From: Mobilitalea torta | Lineage (GTDB): Bacteria; Bacillota; Clostridia; Lachnospirales; Lachnospiraceae | Assembly: GCF_050433395.1 (NCBI RefSeq) | Contig: NZ_JBNPXH010000011.1 | Span: forward strand, 124,001 to 188,000 | Length of the DNA: 64,000 nt | Direction of reading: 5' to 3' | Part shown: positions 53,635 through 61,394 of the stretch, piece by piece | How positions within the stretch are numbered: the stretch's first letter is position 1 | Layout of the letters: the number at the start of each line of letters is the position of its first letter | Position numbers and translations under genes: made by a program | Notes under the pieces: generated by a model | Told to the model about the DNA's origin: nothing | The model's database searches: none | What the model saw: the letters and a program-made list of their open reading frames with translations, nothing else

Positions 53635-54996
53635 ATGAAAATGATATTTAAAAGTCAGGATAAGGATATGTGTAACGGTCCTATATTCGGTAAAATGGTT
53701 CTTTTTGCTTTGCCCATCATGGCGATGAACATTCTTCAGCTGATGTTTAATGCGGCAGATATGGTTGTGGTCGGAAGGTTTTCCGGTAAGGAGGCTCTGG
53801 CAGCAGTTGGTGCGACAGGTTCTATCATCAACCTGATTGTGAACTCATTCATGGGGCTGTCGGTGGGAACCAGTGTTATTGTAGCTCAGGACTACGGCGC
53901 CGGGCGGTCAGATGCCGTCAGCAAGTCGGTACATACTTCGATTGTCATAAGTATCATTGGCGGTATTCTTGTAATGGTGCTGGGTCTTCTTTTATGCAAC
54001 CCTTTATTAATTATGGTAGGGACTCCGATGGATATCATTGATTTATCCGCTGTGTATATGAGGATTTATTTCCTGGGTCTTCCTGCCAGTATGATATACA
54101 ACTTTGGTGCCGCGGTATTGCGTGCTGTCGGTGACAGCCGCCGGCCTATGTACATTTTATTAGGGGCCGGAATTGTCAATGTAATATTAAATCTGTTTTT
54201 TGTTATTGTGTTGCATATGAGTGTGGCTGGCGTGGCTTGGTCAACGATAATTTCTCAGTATATGTCTATGGTTTTAGTTCTTTTATGTCTGATCCATAAT
54301 AGGGAGGCATCCATTTGCCTGATACTCAAGGATTTGCGCCTTGATGGAAGAAAACTGAAGCAGCTTATCCGGATTGGTCTGCCTGCCGGATTACAGGGAC
54401 TGCTGTTCTCTATTTCCAATGTGGTGGTTCAATCAGCCGTTAATTCCTTTGGTTCTTCTATGGTGGCAGCCAGTTCTGCAGCGGGAAATATAGAGGGCTT
54501 TGTCGCCACTTCCATGAATGCCTATTATAATGCGGCAATAACCTTTACAGGGCAGAATATGGGAGCAAAGAAATTCGACAGGATCGACAAGATAGCAAAG
54601 ATTTCTGCGATATTGGTTATTGTGACTTGGATTGTTGTGGGGGGACTGACTATGTTATTTAGCAGACCTTTATTACACATGTTCACCTCAGATCCGGAGG
54701 TAATCAGCATTGGCGTGACCAGAATTAATGTCTTGATGATAGCATACTTTACCTGCGGCATGATGAATGTATTTCCGGGCTTGACCCGCGGTATGGGCTT
54801 TTCCGTATTGCCGATGATCTGTACCCTGGTTGGAGCCTGTGTTCTGCGTATCGTATGGCTGGCTACTTTTTTCGTATGGTTCCCCACTACCATTATGCTT
54901 TTTGTCTGCTATCCCATCACCTGGGCGCTGGCGGGGATCGGCCAGGTGGGCAGCTTCTTCTATGCAAGGAAGAAGGTCCGGCAGCGGGCTGAATAG
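53635..54996 (+). CDS. MATE-family efflux transporter
   Basis: A ~454-residue, 12-span sodium- or proton-driven exporter. Two MatE halves are visible: the first opens PIFGKMVLFALPIMAMNILQ with the signature NAADMVVVGRFSGKEALAAVG, the second GLPAGLQGLLFSISNVVVQS. The ATG at 53635 follows AAGGA closely, with an ATG at 53641 as equal alternative; both precede the conserved text. It is monocistronic with its own terminator. Substrates of this subgroup (drugs, metabolites) cannot be told from sequence. Confidence 0.92.
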   Translation: MKMIFKSQDKDMCNGPIFGKMVLFALPIMAMNILQLMFNAADMVVVGRFSGKEALAAVGATGSIINLIVNSFMGLSVGTSVIVAQDYGAGRSDAVSKSVHTSIVISIIGGILVMVLGLLLCNPLLIMVGTPMDIIDLSAVYMRIYFLGLPASMIYNFGAAVLRAVGDSRRPMYILLGAGIVNVILNLFFVIVLHMSVAGVAWSTIISQYMSMVLVLLCLIHNREASICLILKDLRLDGRKLKQLIRIGLPAGLQGLLFSISNVVVQSAVNSFGSSMVAASSAAGNIEGFVATSMNAYYNAAITFTGQNMGAKKFDRIDKIAKISAILVIVTWIVVGGLTMLFSRPLLHMFTSDPEVISIGVTRINVLMIAYFTCGMMNVFPGLTRGMGFSVLPMICTLVGACVLRIVWLATFFVWFPTTIMLFVCYPITWALAGIGQVGSFFYARKKVRQRAE

Positions 54997-55008
54997 ACAC
55001 AGAAAAAG

Positions 55009-55055
55009 AAGGGTATCGCTCCATCATTCTGTTTTGATGATTTTGCGACACCCTT
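55009..55055 (+). terminator. Terminator of the MATE gene
   Basis: AAGGGTATCGC and GCGACACCCTT pair with one mismatch around an inner CATCA/TGATG stem, 13 bp after the stop. A TTGTAATTGTT tail follows. Confidence 0.7.
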
Positions 55056-55068
55056 GTAATTGTTCTAC

Positions 55069-55083
55069 AGCGGATAACGGGAA
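55069..55083 (+). repeat. Copy of the tRNA-Gly 3' end (possible attachment-site remnant)
   Basis: AGCGGATAACGGGAA is identical to 57880-57894, the 3' end of tRNA-Gly(CCC), in the same orientation. A 12-nt version lies at 57780-57791. The three copies bracket the XRE-PRTase and lipoprotein genes. Confidence 0.5.
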
Positions 55084-55088
55084 ACGAC

Positions 55089-55317
55089 TTATAAATTCCA
55101 TATCCATGTATTTGTTGCTGCTCCAATCGGTCCGACCATAGATTGCTGTAATTTAAGAGCGGCCCAACCTTCTTTAATCTCTTCGTCCAACCGATACGCG
55201 ACCTTATAGAACACATGATAGGAACCGTCATTCTGATTTAGTTCGTGGATATAGGGACAATAGTCTAATCTAATAGATCGGAGTGGGTTCTTTTTATGTA
55301 AGTGGATAGCGTGTATT
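55089..55317 (-). pseudogene. Possible gene fragment of unknown family
   Basis: On the minus strand an open stretch with protein-like composition ends YRLDEEIKEGWAALKLQQS and then MVGPIGAATNTWIWNL before a stop. It has no own start or ribosome site (the frame opens only inside the next gene, at 55367). I do not recognise it. It abuts the tRNA-derived repeat at 55069, so it may be the tail of a gene cut by a rearrangement. Confidence 0.25.
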
Positions 55318-56154
55318 TTAATGCAATAAAGATGATATCGGGTTTTCCCTGCCTGCAATAATATCATTATTTATTGCTCTGGTTATATCAGCCCTTGTAA
55401 CAATAGAGTAAACCTTGGTTCCGTACCTTTCTTCTATTCTTTGTGCTCCAGTTTGTACTTCACCCTCTTTTACGGACATAAAATCTGCAATTACGATGAC
55501 GGCTGCAATTTTTATATCCGCTAATTTCTTAAGTCTTTCTACCCTTTCTATTAAGCTGCTTCCCGAAAAAATCAAGTCATCAACAATAACCACTTTTTCA
55601 TTATCCGTCAATGTATGACCGCATATTATTCTATTTCTGCTGTCTGGAACCAGCCTATCATAACAATAATTAACGGAGACGCCATATTTTTCAAACAATG
55701 CAATACTTGCAGCAGATGAGAATGCTATTCCATGGTAAGCCAACCCCATCAGAGTATCAAACTCTATGGCGTTTTCCCTGATAACATCCGCAAAAAAACC
55801 TCCGATTTTAGATATCTGGGCATTTGTCTCGAACTTCTCTGTATTAATGTTAAACTTCATCTCATCATTTGAACCAGCATACTCTGCATCAATTTTTAGC
55901 ATGCCGTTATTAACTATAAACTGTATAAAGCGTTCTTTATTTGTCAAAGCATTCATCTTATATCCAAACAATTCATCGATAGTTACGCCAAAATAATTCG
56001 CTATTACGGGTATGGTTGAAATATCCGGCTGTGCTGCACCATTTTCCCATTTGCTTATTGCTTGGTATGAAATATGCAGAATATCAGATAATTCTTCCTG
56101 TGTAATACCCTTAAGCTTTCTAAGGATTTTTATCTTGTCTCCGATAGAAACCAT
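55318..56154 (-). CDS. XRE helix-turn-helix / orotate phosphoribosyltransferase-like fusion
   Basis: A 278-residue fusion. Residues 5-62 are an XRE (lambda-repressor type) DNA-binding domain (GDKIKILRKLKGITQEELSD, ISYQAISKWENGAAQPD). Residues about 80-265 follow orotate phosphoribosyltransferase: FADVIRENAIEFDTLMGLAY with HGI, VNYCYDR, and the PRPP loop VVIVDDLIFSGSS at 188-200. The catalytic loop, which in PyrE has Lys...His-Gly, here reads VPDSRNRIICGH and lacks the lysine, so the domain may sense PRPP or a pyrimidine rather than catalyse. GGAGG precedes the ATG. Its promoter carries a near-palindrome at 56176-56196, suggesting self-regulation. A pyrimidine-responsive regulator is the natural guess. 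Confidence 0.82.
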   Translation of the reverse strand: MVSIGDKIKILRKLKGITQEELSDILHISYQAISKWENGAAQPDISTIPVIANYFGVTIDELFGYKMNALTNKERFIQFIVNNGMLKIDAEYAGSNDEMKFNINTEKFETNAQISKIGGFFADVIRENAIEFDTLMGLAYHGIAFSSAASIALFEKYGVSVNYCYDRLVPDSRNRIICGHTLTDNEKVVIVDDLIFSGSSLIERVERLKKLADIKIAAVIVIADFMSVKEGEVQTGAQRIEERYGTKVYSIVTRADITRAINNDIIAGRENPISSLLH

Positions 56155-56175
56155 TTAGTAACCTCCTATGCTTTT

Positions 56176-56228
56176 TTGTAAAGAGCTCTTTTACAATTTT
56201 ATTATAGCATTCTTCGGTTACACTGCAA
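56176..56228 (-). promoter_or_regulatory. Promoter and candidate autoregulatory operator of the XRE-PRTase gene
   Basis: On the minus strand: -35 TTGCAG (56228-56223), a 16-bp spacer, -10 TATAAT (56206-56201). A near-palindrome with half-sites TTGTAAA and TTTTACAA around GAGCTC (56176-56196) covers the expected start point. Its place suits repression by the XRE protein it precedes. Confidence 0.55.
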
Positions 56229-56265
56229 TAACAGGTAGGTTTAGTTTTTCTCAACTGACAGTTGA

Positions 56266-56324
56266 ATTGCAACACCTTTGCATTGGAATGATGTTCAATC
56301 AGTTCTATGCAAAGGTGTTGCAAT
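56266..56324 (-). terminator. Hairpin terminator of the lipoprotein gene
   Basis: An 18-bp perfect stem (ATTGCAACACCTTTGCAT and its complement) with a 23-nt loop lies 6 bp beyond the lipoprotein stop. A second small stem (TCAACTG/CAGTTGA) and an AAAAA/TTTTT tract lie next to it. Confidence 0.7.
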
Positions 56325-56330
56325 AGTTCC

Positions 56331-57578
56331 TTATTCCGGAATTATAATCTCTCCATTTTCAATAGAATAATCATACCTGCTTGCCGTATAGGAAACCACA
56401 CTTCTGCTAGTGATATCAAAAAATTCATAATATTTCATATCTGTGTTGGTTTTGCACACAAACAAAATTGTATGCTCATCCGCCCATATTGCCTCCTCAA
56501 TCTTAACAGCCATATTCAATTTATTCTCGATATTCCTCATTTCTCCGTAGCCTTCCGTACTATAACCGAATTCCAGAGGCTTATCCGTAAGAATTACATT
56601 TGCTCTGCCATCTGACGAGAAAATCTTATATACAGCAGAATTCCACTTGAGCCGGTCATCCGTCATCTGCTGAACAATGGGGACCAGGCCTTCCCATATC
56701 TCGTCCTTGGGGTCATAGAGAAGAATTCTGGCATCTTGCTCACTCTCTGGCTTCCAGCTTGCGTGGTTGCTCAGATAGACCGCTTTTTCATCCGTTATCA
56801 TATAACTGTATATGAATTCAGCAATACCCTTATCACTGCCAGCAAAATTATCACGGGAATTATCTGTAATTACCTTATAATAATTCTCCCCGCCTACAAC
56901 ATAGATGATATCCGTAATAATCGGATCTCCTTCTGTGGTATTTTGTACCACACGAAGCATGGAGGTGACGTTATTACTTACATCCTCCAAGAACATTTTT
57001 ATTTTATCGGCATTTATAATCTCATTATAGGTTACTACGACAGCGCCGTCCTGTATTGCCTGTTCCTTGCTGTAATTCTTATCAAGCTCCTGAAGCTTCT
57101 TAAAACCATAGGGAGTATCGGCTGTTATCTTCGATTCACCCAGTTTAAACTCGGCAAAATACTTTTTATCTCCGATCTGCTTTAAGATGCGATAGGTACC
57201 GTCCGTAAAGGAATAATCTACAAAAGAAAGGCTGACATACTCTGTATTGGTGTCCTTTGGTGAAAGAATGTATCCTATGGCATTCCAGGCGGTATTCTCC
57301 GGGAAAGGCAGCTGATACCAGGTACCATCAATCAATTTCTCAACCGAATATTCCGCACCATATACGAATTCCTCATCGGTATTGTTCCGTATATAACCTA
57401 TGATCTGTTCCATATCCTTTCCATAGACCGGATATTGAGTGGTAAAGGTTATATCTTCGGAAACATCAATATCCGCTTCCTGCACGTCGGAAGGAATTAA
57501 TGGCTTTTCCTTCGTACCGCAGGCTTCCAGAGAAAAGAGTATAACAAAAAATCCAAATATAAATAATAATTTTTTCAT
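56331..57578 (-). CDS. Lipoprotein with Ig-like and DUF4362-type domains
   Basis: A 415-residue outer-face lipoprotein. The signal peptide MKKLLFIFGFFVILFS ends in lipobox LEAC with Cys20. Residues about 40-150 look like a bacterial Ig-like domain (VYGKDMEQIIGYIRNNTDEE, a TDGTYRILKQI strand). Residues about 160-270 fit DUF4362 (AIQDGAVVVTYNEIINADKI, TTEGDPIITDIIYVVGG, DNSRDNFAG). A C-terminal beta-rich part (300-415) recalls sensor-like propeller strands (EEAIWADEHTILFVCKTN). Function unknown. The start has GGAGGG upstream. It sits between the tRNA gene and the XRE-PRTase gene, inside the stretch bounded by tRNA-derived repeats. Confidence 0.75.
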   Translation of the reverse strand: MKKLLFIFGFFVILFSLEACGTKEKPLIPSDVQEADIDVSEDITFTTQYPVYGKDMEQIIGYIRNNTDEEFVYGAEYSVEKLIDGTWYQLPFPENTAWNAIGYILSPKDTNTEYVSLSFVDYSFTDGTYRILKQIGDKKYFAEFKLGESKITADTPYGFKKLQELDKNYSKEQAIQDGAVVVTYNEIINADKIKMFLEDVSNNVTSMLRVVQNTTEGDPIITDIIYVVGGENYYKVITDNSRDNFAGSDKGIAEFIYSYMITDEKAVYLSNHASWKPESEQDARILLYDPKDEIWEGLVPIVQQMTDDRLKWNSAVYKIFSSDGRANVILTDKPLEFGYSTEGYGEMRNIENKLNMAVKIEEAIWADEHTILFVCKTNTDMKYYEFFDITSRSVVSYTASRYDYSIENGEIIIPE

Positions 57579-57779
57579 AGTACATACCCTCCATCCGCTT
57601 TAGCAGTCAAATAGTTACATGATGCCGTTCATGGCATATCAAACAACCGGAATGCTTTTCTGCACACTTTATATTGATTGTTTGACCTCGTATCTTATTC
57701 CTTACTTATTAGACGAAGTATAGATCAATAGGGTTTCCAAATCAGCATATAACTAAACCCCGGATATAATCAGATTTTC

Positions 57780-57791
57780 AGCGGATAACGG
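57780..57791 (+). repeat. Second partial copy of the tRNA-Gly 3' end
   Basis: AGCGGATAACGG, exactly 100 bp before the same bases at the 3' end of the tRNA gene. The 300-bp gap 57579-57879 holds this, the tRNA terminator and no gene. Confidence 0.5.
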
Positions 57792-57840
57792 TGGCAATTA
57801 TCTGTGGTATGATTTAGATTATGCAACACGAAATACAACA

Positions 57841-57874
57841 CGAAAACAAAAGACCCTAGTAAACACTAGGGTCT
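57841..57874 (-). terminator. Terminator of tRNA-Gly
   Basis: On the minus strand the stem AGACCCTAG / CTAGGGTCT with a 6-nt loop is followed by TTTGTTTT, 5 bp after the tRNA 3' end. Confidence 0.88.
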
Positions 57875-57879
57875 GATTA

Positions 57880-57950
57880 AGCGGATAACGGGAATCGAAC
57901 CCGCATCTCAAGCTTGGGAAGCTCGCATTCTACCACTGAACCATATCCGC
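57880..57950 (-). tRNA. tRNA-Gly (anticodon CCC)
   Basis: The 71-nt gene (CCA not encoded) folds as a cloverleaf: acceptor stem GCGGATA / TATCCGC with discriminator T, D-loop TTCAGTGGTAGAA, anticodon stem CGAGC / GCTTG with loop TTCCCAA giving anticodon CCC, and T-arm CGGGTTCGATTCCCG. Its 3' end is repeated at 55069 and 57780. Confidence 0.95.
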
Positions 57951-58216
57951 ATAGTTCTATTTTAGCCAAGAACTCGAAAATGTCAATACGCAGTTTTCAA
58001 TTTTAGATTAATTTTTCATAAGTTGGAAATAATATAACTGCAATGAATGCCTGAAACCAGGGGTTACCCTCTTTGGAATGCTCGCAATTTGTGAATTGGG
58101 AGAAAAACCAGCAGAGCGCCCCTGCATATATTTGGCTGTAAAATAATTAAAACAGGCAGATCTATGAGGTATAAATAAAATATTATCGGAGAAGACTATA
58201 TTTTGAGGTGATGATA

Positions 58217-59125
58217 GTGAAAAAGAACAAATTTACCGAGTTTTTAAAAGGAAAAGGTTATTACATGTTATTATTTGTCGGCGTTGTTGCCATTGCAGCA
58301 GTAGCCGTAATTGGATCCCAGTTATCTGCTAATCAGGAGCAAAGAGATAACGAATTTGTAGATCTCAATGAAATGGATAATAACATAGCAGCTGAGGACG
58401 AGAATATGGAATTGGCTGATAATAACCCGATATCGGAGGGGATTGTTAATAGCGAAGGCGATACCTCTTCCGAGGTAGCTTCCAATGATGAAGCCGCAAA
58501 TATTGCTGCGGAGAATGTTCCAGGCCAGGATGTAGCCGACAATTCAAACATGATTGAGTATGAGGGGTATGATGAAGATAATGTACCGGACGCCTCACTG
58601 GCTCAGGCAGGCGGAGAAAGCAGCACTGCTTCGGCTGGGGAGTCGATGGAGACCAGCACCGCTACCGCTCAGAATGAGCCGCCCAAAGCAGCGAAAAGTC
58701 TGTCTTTCGACGTTGACAGAGGGCTCATGTGGCCGGTTCAGGGAAATATAATCATGGATTATAGCATGGATCATACCATCTATTATGCGACCCTGATGCG
58801 GTACCAGTGTAATCCGGCCCTCATCATTGATGCAGAGGTGGGAACAGAGGTTAAGGCGGCGGCGGCCGGCAAGGTAACAGCTGTTGATCTGAATAATGAA
58901 GAAACAGGCGTCACCGTTACCATGGATATCGGCGATGGCTACAGCGTTGTATACGGACAATTGGCACAGGATATGTCTCTGGAGGTTGGCGATCTGGTGG
59001 AGGAAGGTGAAGTCATCGGCACCATTAATGCGCCTACAAAATATTACTCCGTAGAAGGCAGCAATCTGTATTTTATGGTTAAGGAAAACGACCAGACAAT
59101 AAATCCTATGCTGCTTCTTCGGTAA
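58217..59125 (+). CDS. M23-fold protein with degenerate catalytic site (SpoIIQ-like)
   Basis: A ~302-residue membrane-anchored protein: one span at residues ~15-35 (YYMLLFVGVVAIAAVAVIG), a long acidic Ala/Asn/Glu/Ser linker (40-165), then a LytM/M23 fold (GLMWPVQGNIIMDYS to the end). The zinc ligands of active M23 enzymes are not there: the first His is replaced (MRYQCNPALI), and the HxH site reads SNLYFMV. SpoIIQ, the forespore half of the SpoIIQ-SpoIIIAH channel, is built the same way, so a sporulation or wall-binding role fits better than peptidase. The GTG at 58217 is used because GAGG is 8 nt upstream; GTG 58208 and ATG 58211 overlap that site. Confidence 0.75.
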   Translation: MKKNKFTEFLKGKGYYMLLFVGVVAIAAVAVIGSQLSANQEQRDNEFVDLNEMDNNIAAEDENMELADNNPISEGIVNSEGDTSSEVASNDEAANIAAENVPGQDVADNSNMIEYEGYDEDNVPDASLAQAGGESSTASAGESMETSTATAQNEPPKAAKSLSFDVDRGLMWPVQGNIIMDYSMDHTIYYATLMRYQCNPALIIDAEVGTEVKAAAAGKVTAVDLNNEETGVTVTMDIGDGYSVVYGQLAQDMSLEVGDLVEEGEVIGTINAPTKYYSVEGSNLYFMVKENDQTINPMLLLR

Positions 59126-59149
59126 AAGGAAGCTGAAATATGATTGTAA

Positions 59150-59203
59150 AAGACAAGTGAAGGGGCTTAAAGTATAAAAATTTAAGCCCCTCACTTGTCT
59201 TTT
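59150..59203. terminator. Strong bidirectional terminator
   Basis: A ~20-bp stem (AAGACAAGTGA-GGGGCTTAAA pairing with its complement, one bulged A) has T and A tracts on both sides. It serves the M23 gene and the convergent niaR gene. Confidence 0.9.
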
Positions 59204-59234
59204 CGTGTGAGATACAGGATTGTGCGCCCTGCGG

Positions 59235-59747
59235 TTATTGATACAGATAGCCCTTAGCCAGAAGAGCCCTTTCGATGCGGTTCAGGGTTTCCTCGGAATC
59301 CGCGATCACCGTATGCTGATGTATGCCGTCCGCCAGATCCTTCAGCGGTACAATTTTTTTCTCTCGTACCTTGTTTACAAAATCATAGACATCCTGGCGG
59401 TTGCGGATGGTTAATGCCGTGGCAATATCCCCGTAGATCTCATGGTTCACAATGACATCCAGAATCTTGCCGCCATTATCGACGAAGGTACATAGCTCAT
59501 CCTCGATCTGTTCTGTGGTGTGGCGCACCCGGAAGATACGCTTTGCCCGTGCTTCCTCGGAAAGATAGATTAAATAGCCCTTCGTGGTAGAAAGGATATT
59601 GACACCGGTAGCCCGGAGCAGGGTGATATCTTGAACAATTACCTGCCGGCTTACTCCAAGGAGGCGGGACAGTTCTCCGCCGGAGATGGGGGCTGTCTGC
59701 TTATTCAGTATCTTTACAAGCTGCTCTCTGCGTTCTGTTCCTTCCAT
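59235..59747 (-). CDS. niaR: NiaR-type niacin-responsive repressor
   Basis: A 170-residue repressor of NAD/niacin genes (YrxA/NiaR). The N-terminal HTH_11 reads ISGGELSRLLGVSRQVIVQD. The C-terminal 3H domain has its three histidine sites in FRVRHTTEQIEDEL, VNHEIYGD and GIHQHTV, which bind metal and nicotinate. No niacin genes are next to it; the divergent neighbour is a small conserved protein. A 24-bp palindrome in the shared control region (59832-59855) is a candidate operator. AAAGGAG precedes the ATG. Confidence 0.9.
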   Translation of the reverse strand: MEGTERREQLVKILNKQTAPISGGELSRLLGVSRQVIVQDITLLRATGVNILSTTKGYLIYLSEEARAKRIFRVRHTTEQIEDELCTFVDNGGKILDVIVNHEIYGDIATALTIRNRQDVYDFVNKVREKKIVPLKDLADGIHQHTVIADSEETLNRIERALLAKGYLYQ

Positions 59748-59797
59748 GCGGACTCCTTTCTCAAATTTTCACATAAATTGAAATATTGATAAATGAC

Positions 59798-59855
59798 TTT
59801 GCATTTTGATCATATTCCTATATAATGAGAAGTATATGTTGCGGGCAACATATAC
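59798..59855 (+). promoter_or_regulatory. Promoter with 24-bp palindromic operator in the niaR divergent region
   Basis: TTTGCA (59798-59803), a 17-bp spacer and TATAAT (59821-59826) form a plus-strand promoter. A perfect palindrome (11-bp arm GTATATGTTGC, 2-nt centre) at 59832-59855 covers the expected start point. It would also overlap a minus-strand -35 for niaR. NiaR autocontrol is the simplest reading. Confidence 0.62.
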
Positions 59856-59961
59856 AGATTATTTCACCATAGAAATATTATATACTGACAAGGACAAAAG
59901 GGCAACGTTTTATATTTCCTTCCAATGGATGGAGCGGGCGAAGAGAGAGGTGTGATACGGG

Positions 59962-60231
59962 ATGTTCCGTTTATGGGCAAAGGTATTTCGGGAAAATAGA
60001 ATGATTAAAGATATGGTGGTCTGCAACGAGGATCCAAAGCTGCGCAGAACACAGAAGATATTTGCAGCATTGGATGAGATATGCAGCGTATATGATTTAT
60101 CCAAGCCAATCTGGCTGAAGCCTACGATTGAAGATTTTAAAAAGCATGATAAGACCCGGTTTACAAAGGATAATTTCATTGACCAGATTGATTTTGATTA
60201 TTTGGAAATTCATGTGATAGAAGAGGATTAA
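59962..60231 (+). CDS. Small conserved hypothetical protein
   Basis: An 89-residue soluble protein with no motif I can name (FRLWAKVFRENRMIKDMVV, ALDEICSVYDLSKPIWLKP, FIDQIDFDYLEIHVIEED). The composition and ending look like those of small conserved proteins in Lachnospiraceae. GAGAGGTG is about 10 nt before the ATG. It is driven by the promoter and palindrome at 59798-59855 and lies 87 bp before the M15 peptidase gene, perhaps in one operon with it. Confidence 0.7.
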   Translation: MFRLWAKVFRENRMIKDMVVCNEDPKLRRTQKIFAALDEICSVYDLSKPIWLKPTIEDFKKHDKTRFTKDNFIDQIDFDYLEIHVIEED

Positions 60232-60318
60232 AGCCGGAGTTTCTGAGAGCAGGAACCGGGCTGCGAAGGTTTCTGCAAAGCAGAGGATGGAAGCCGCCCG
60301 TGCGGCACGGAGGATGGA

Positions 60319-61335
60319 ATGAAACGAAAGTATATCCTGTATGGGATTGCCTCCCTTTCTGTTATTCTAATTCTTATCCTGATTATTGCCTTTTTGGTGT
60401 TTTCGGGTGAAGAGAATGAGAATTTGTTTAAACAGGAGAGAACGGAAGATATCTTAGCCGGCAAGAATGAGGAACCCCCCCTCTTATTTTCGGGAGAAAA
60501 CCCTGCAAAGGAAGTGGTGGAGAGCGCTTCTTTCTGGGGTGATGGTGACGGTGAAAAAGGACAGCAGGAAGAAGCACCGGAAAATCAAACGCCGAATCCG
60601 CAAGGAAATGCGAATGCGGAGGGAAATGCGAATGCAGAGAATGAGAGCTTGGATAATGAAAGTGCGGATGACAGCGGGAGCATGGAGAACAGAGGCCCAG
60701 AGGAAGAGCGGCAGGAGGCAGATATGGAGACATGGGAATTGGACGTTCAAAAGGCATTTTACTATGAAGAGATATCTCCGGAGATCAAGCAACGGATTAC
60801 CGGCAAATCCTACGGCGAAAACGGTGGGATACCTTATGAAGAGCTTCGGTATGTCACCGTGCTTTATTGGGGCTTTGATAACCAGCCTCATACCGGGGAG
60901 ATGATTGTAAATCAAGTCATCGCAGAGGATGTGACGGAGATCTTCAAGGAGCTGTATGAAGCAAAATATCCCATCGAGCAGATGGTATTGGTGGATGAAT
61001 ACGATGCGGATGATAACGCTTCCATGGCGGCCAATAATTCATCGGCCTTTAATTATCGGGTTATCGAGGGAACCAACCGGATTTCCCTTCACGGTTACGG
61101 TCTGGCAATCGATATCAATCCCCTGTACAATCCTTATATCCATGAAGTGGACGGTAAACGGGTTGTTACACCGGCAGAGGGGGCGATGTATGAGGACCGG
61201 ATCCTGGACTGCCCCTACTATATCAGGGAAGGGGATATCTGCTATCAGGCCTTTATGAAACGAGGCTTTACCTGGGGCGGGGAATGGAAGAACAAGAAGG
61301 ATTATCAGCATTTTCAGAAGGTAATTGAAGAATAG
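60319..61335 (+). CDS. Membrane-anchored M15-family metallopeptidase
   Basis: A 338-residue D-Ala-D-Ala carboxypeptidase/endopeptidase-like protein. It has one N-terminal span (YGIASLSVILILILIIAFLV), a low-complexity Glu/Asn/Gly linker (35-135, including an NANAEG repeat), and a VanY/M15 domain with zinc site SLHGYGLAIDIN (His258, Asp265) and the late WGGEW...DYQHFQ block carrying the last His. It would act on wall peptides outside the membrane. GGAGG precedes the ATG. A wall-turnover role in growth or sporulation fits the nearby M23-fold gene. Confidence 0.87.
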   Translation: MKRKYILYGIASLSVILILILIIAFLVFSGEENENLFKQERTEDILAGKNEEPPLLFSGENPAKEVVESASFWGDGDGEKGQQEEAPENQTPNPQGNANAEGNANAENESLDNESADDSGSMENRGPEEERQEADMETWELDVQKAFYYEEISPEIKQRITGKSYGENGGIPYEELRYVTVLYWGFDNQPHTGEMIVNQVIAEDVTEIFKELYEAKYPIEQMVLVDEYDADDNASMAANNSSAFNYRVIEGTNRISLHGYGLAIDINPLYNPYIHEVDGKRVVTPAEGAMYEDRILDCPYYIREGDICYQAFMKRGFTWGGEWKNKKDYQHFQKVIEE

Positions 61336-61394
61336 AGGTGCACATGATATAATAAGGCGTAGTGAGGAATTAATAAAATGGCAGGGAGCAGGAT

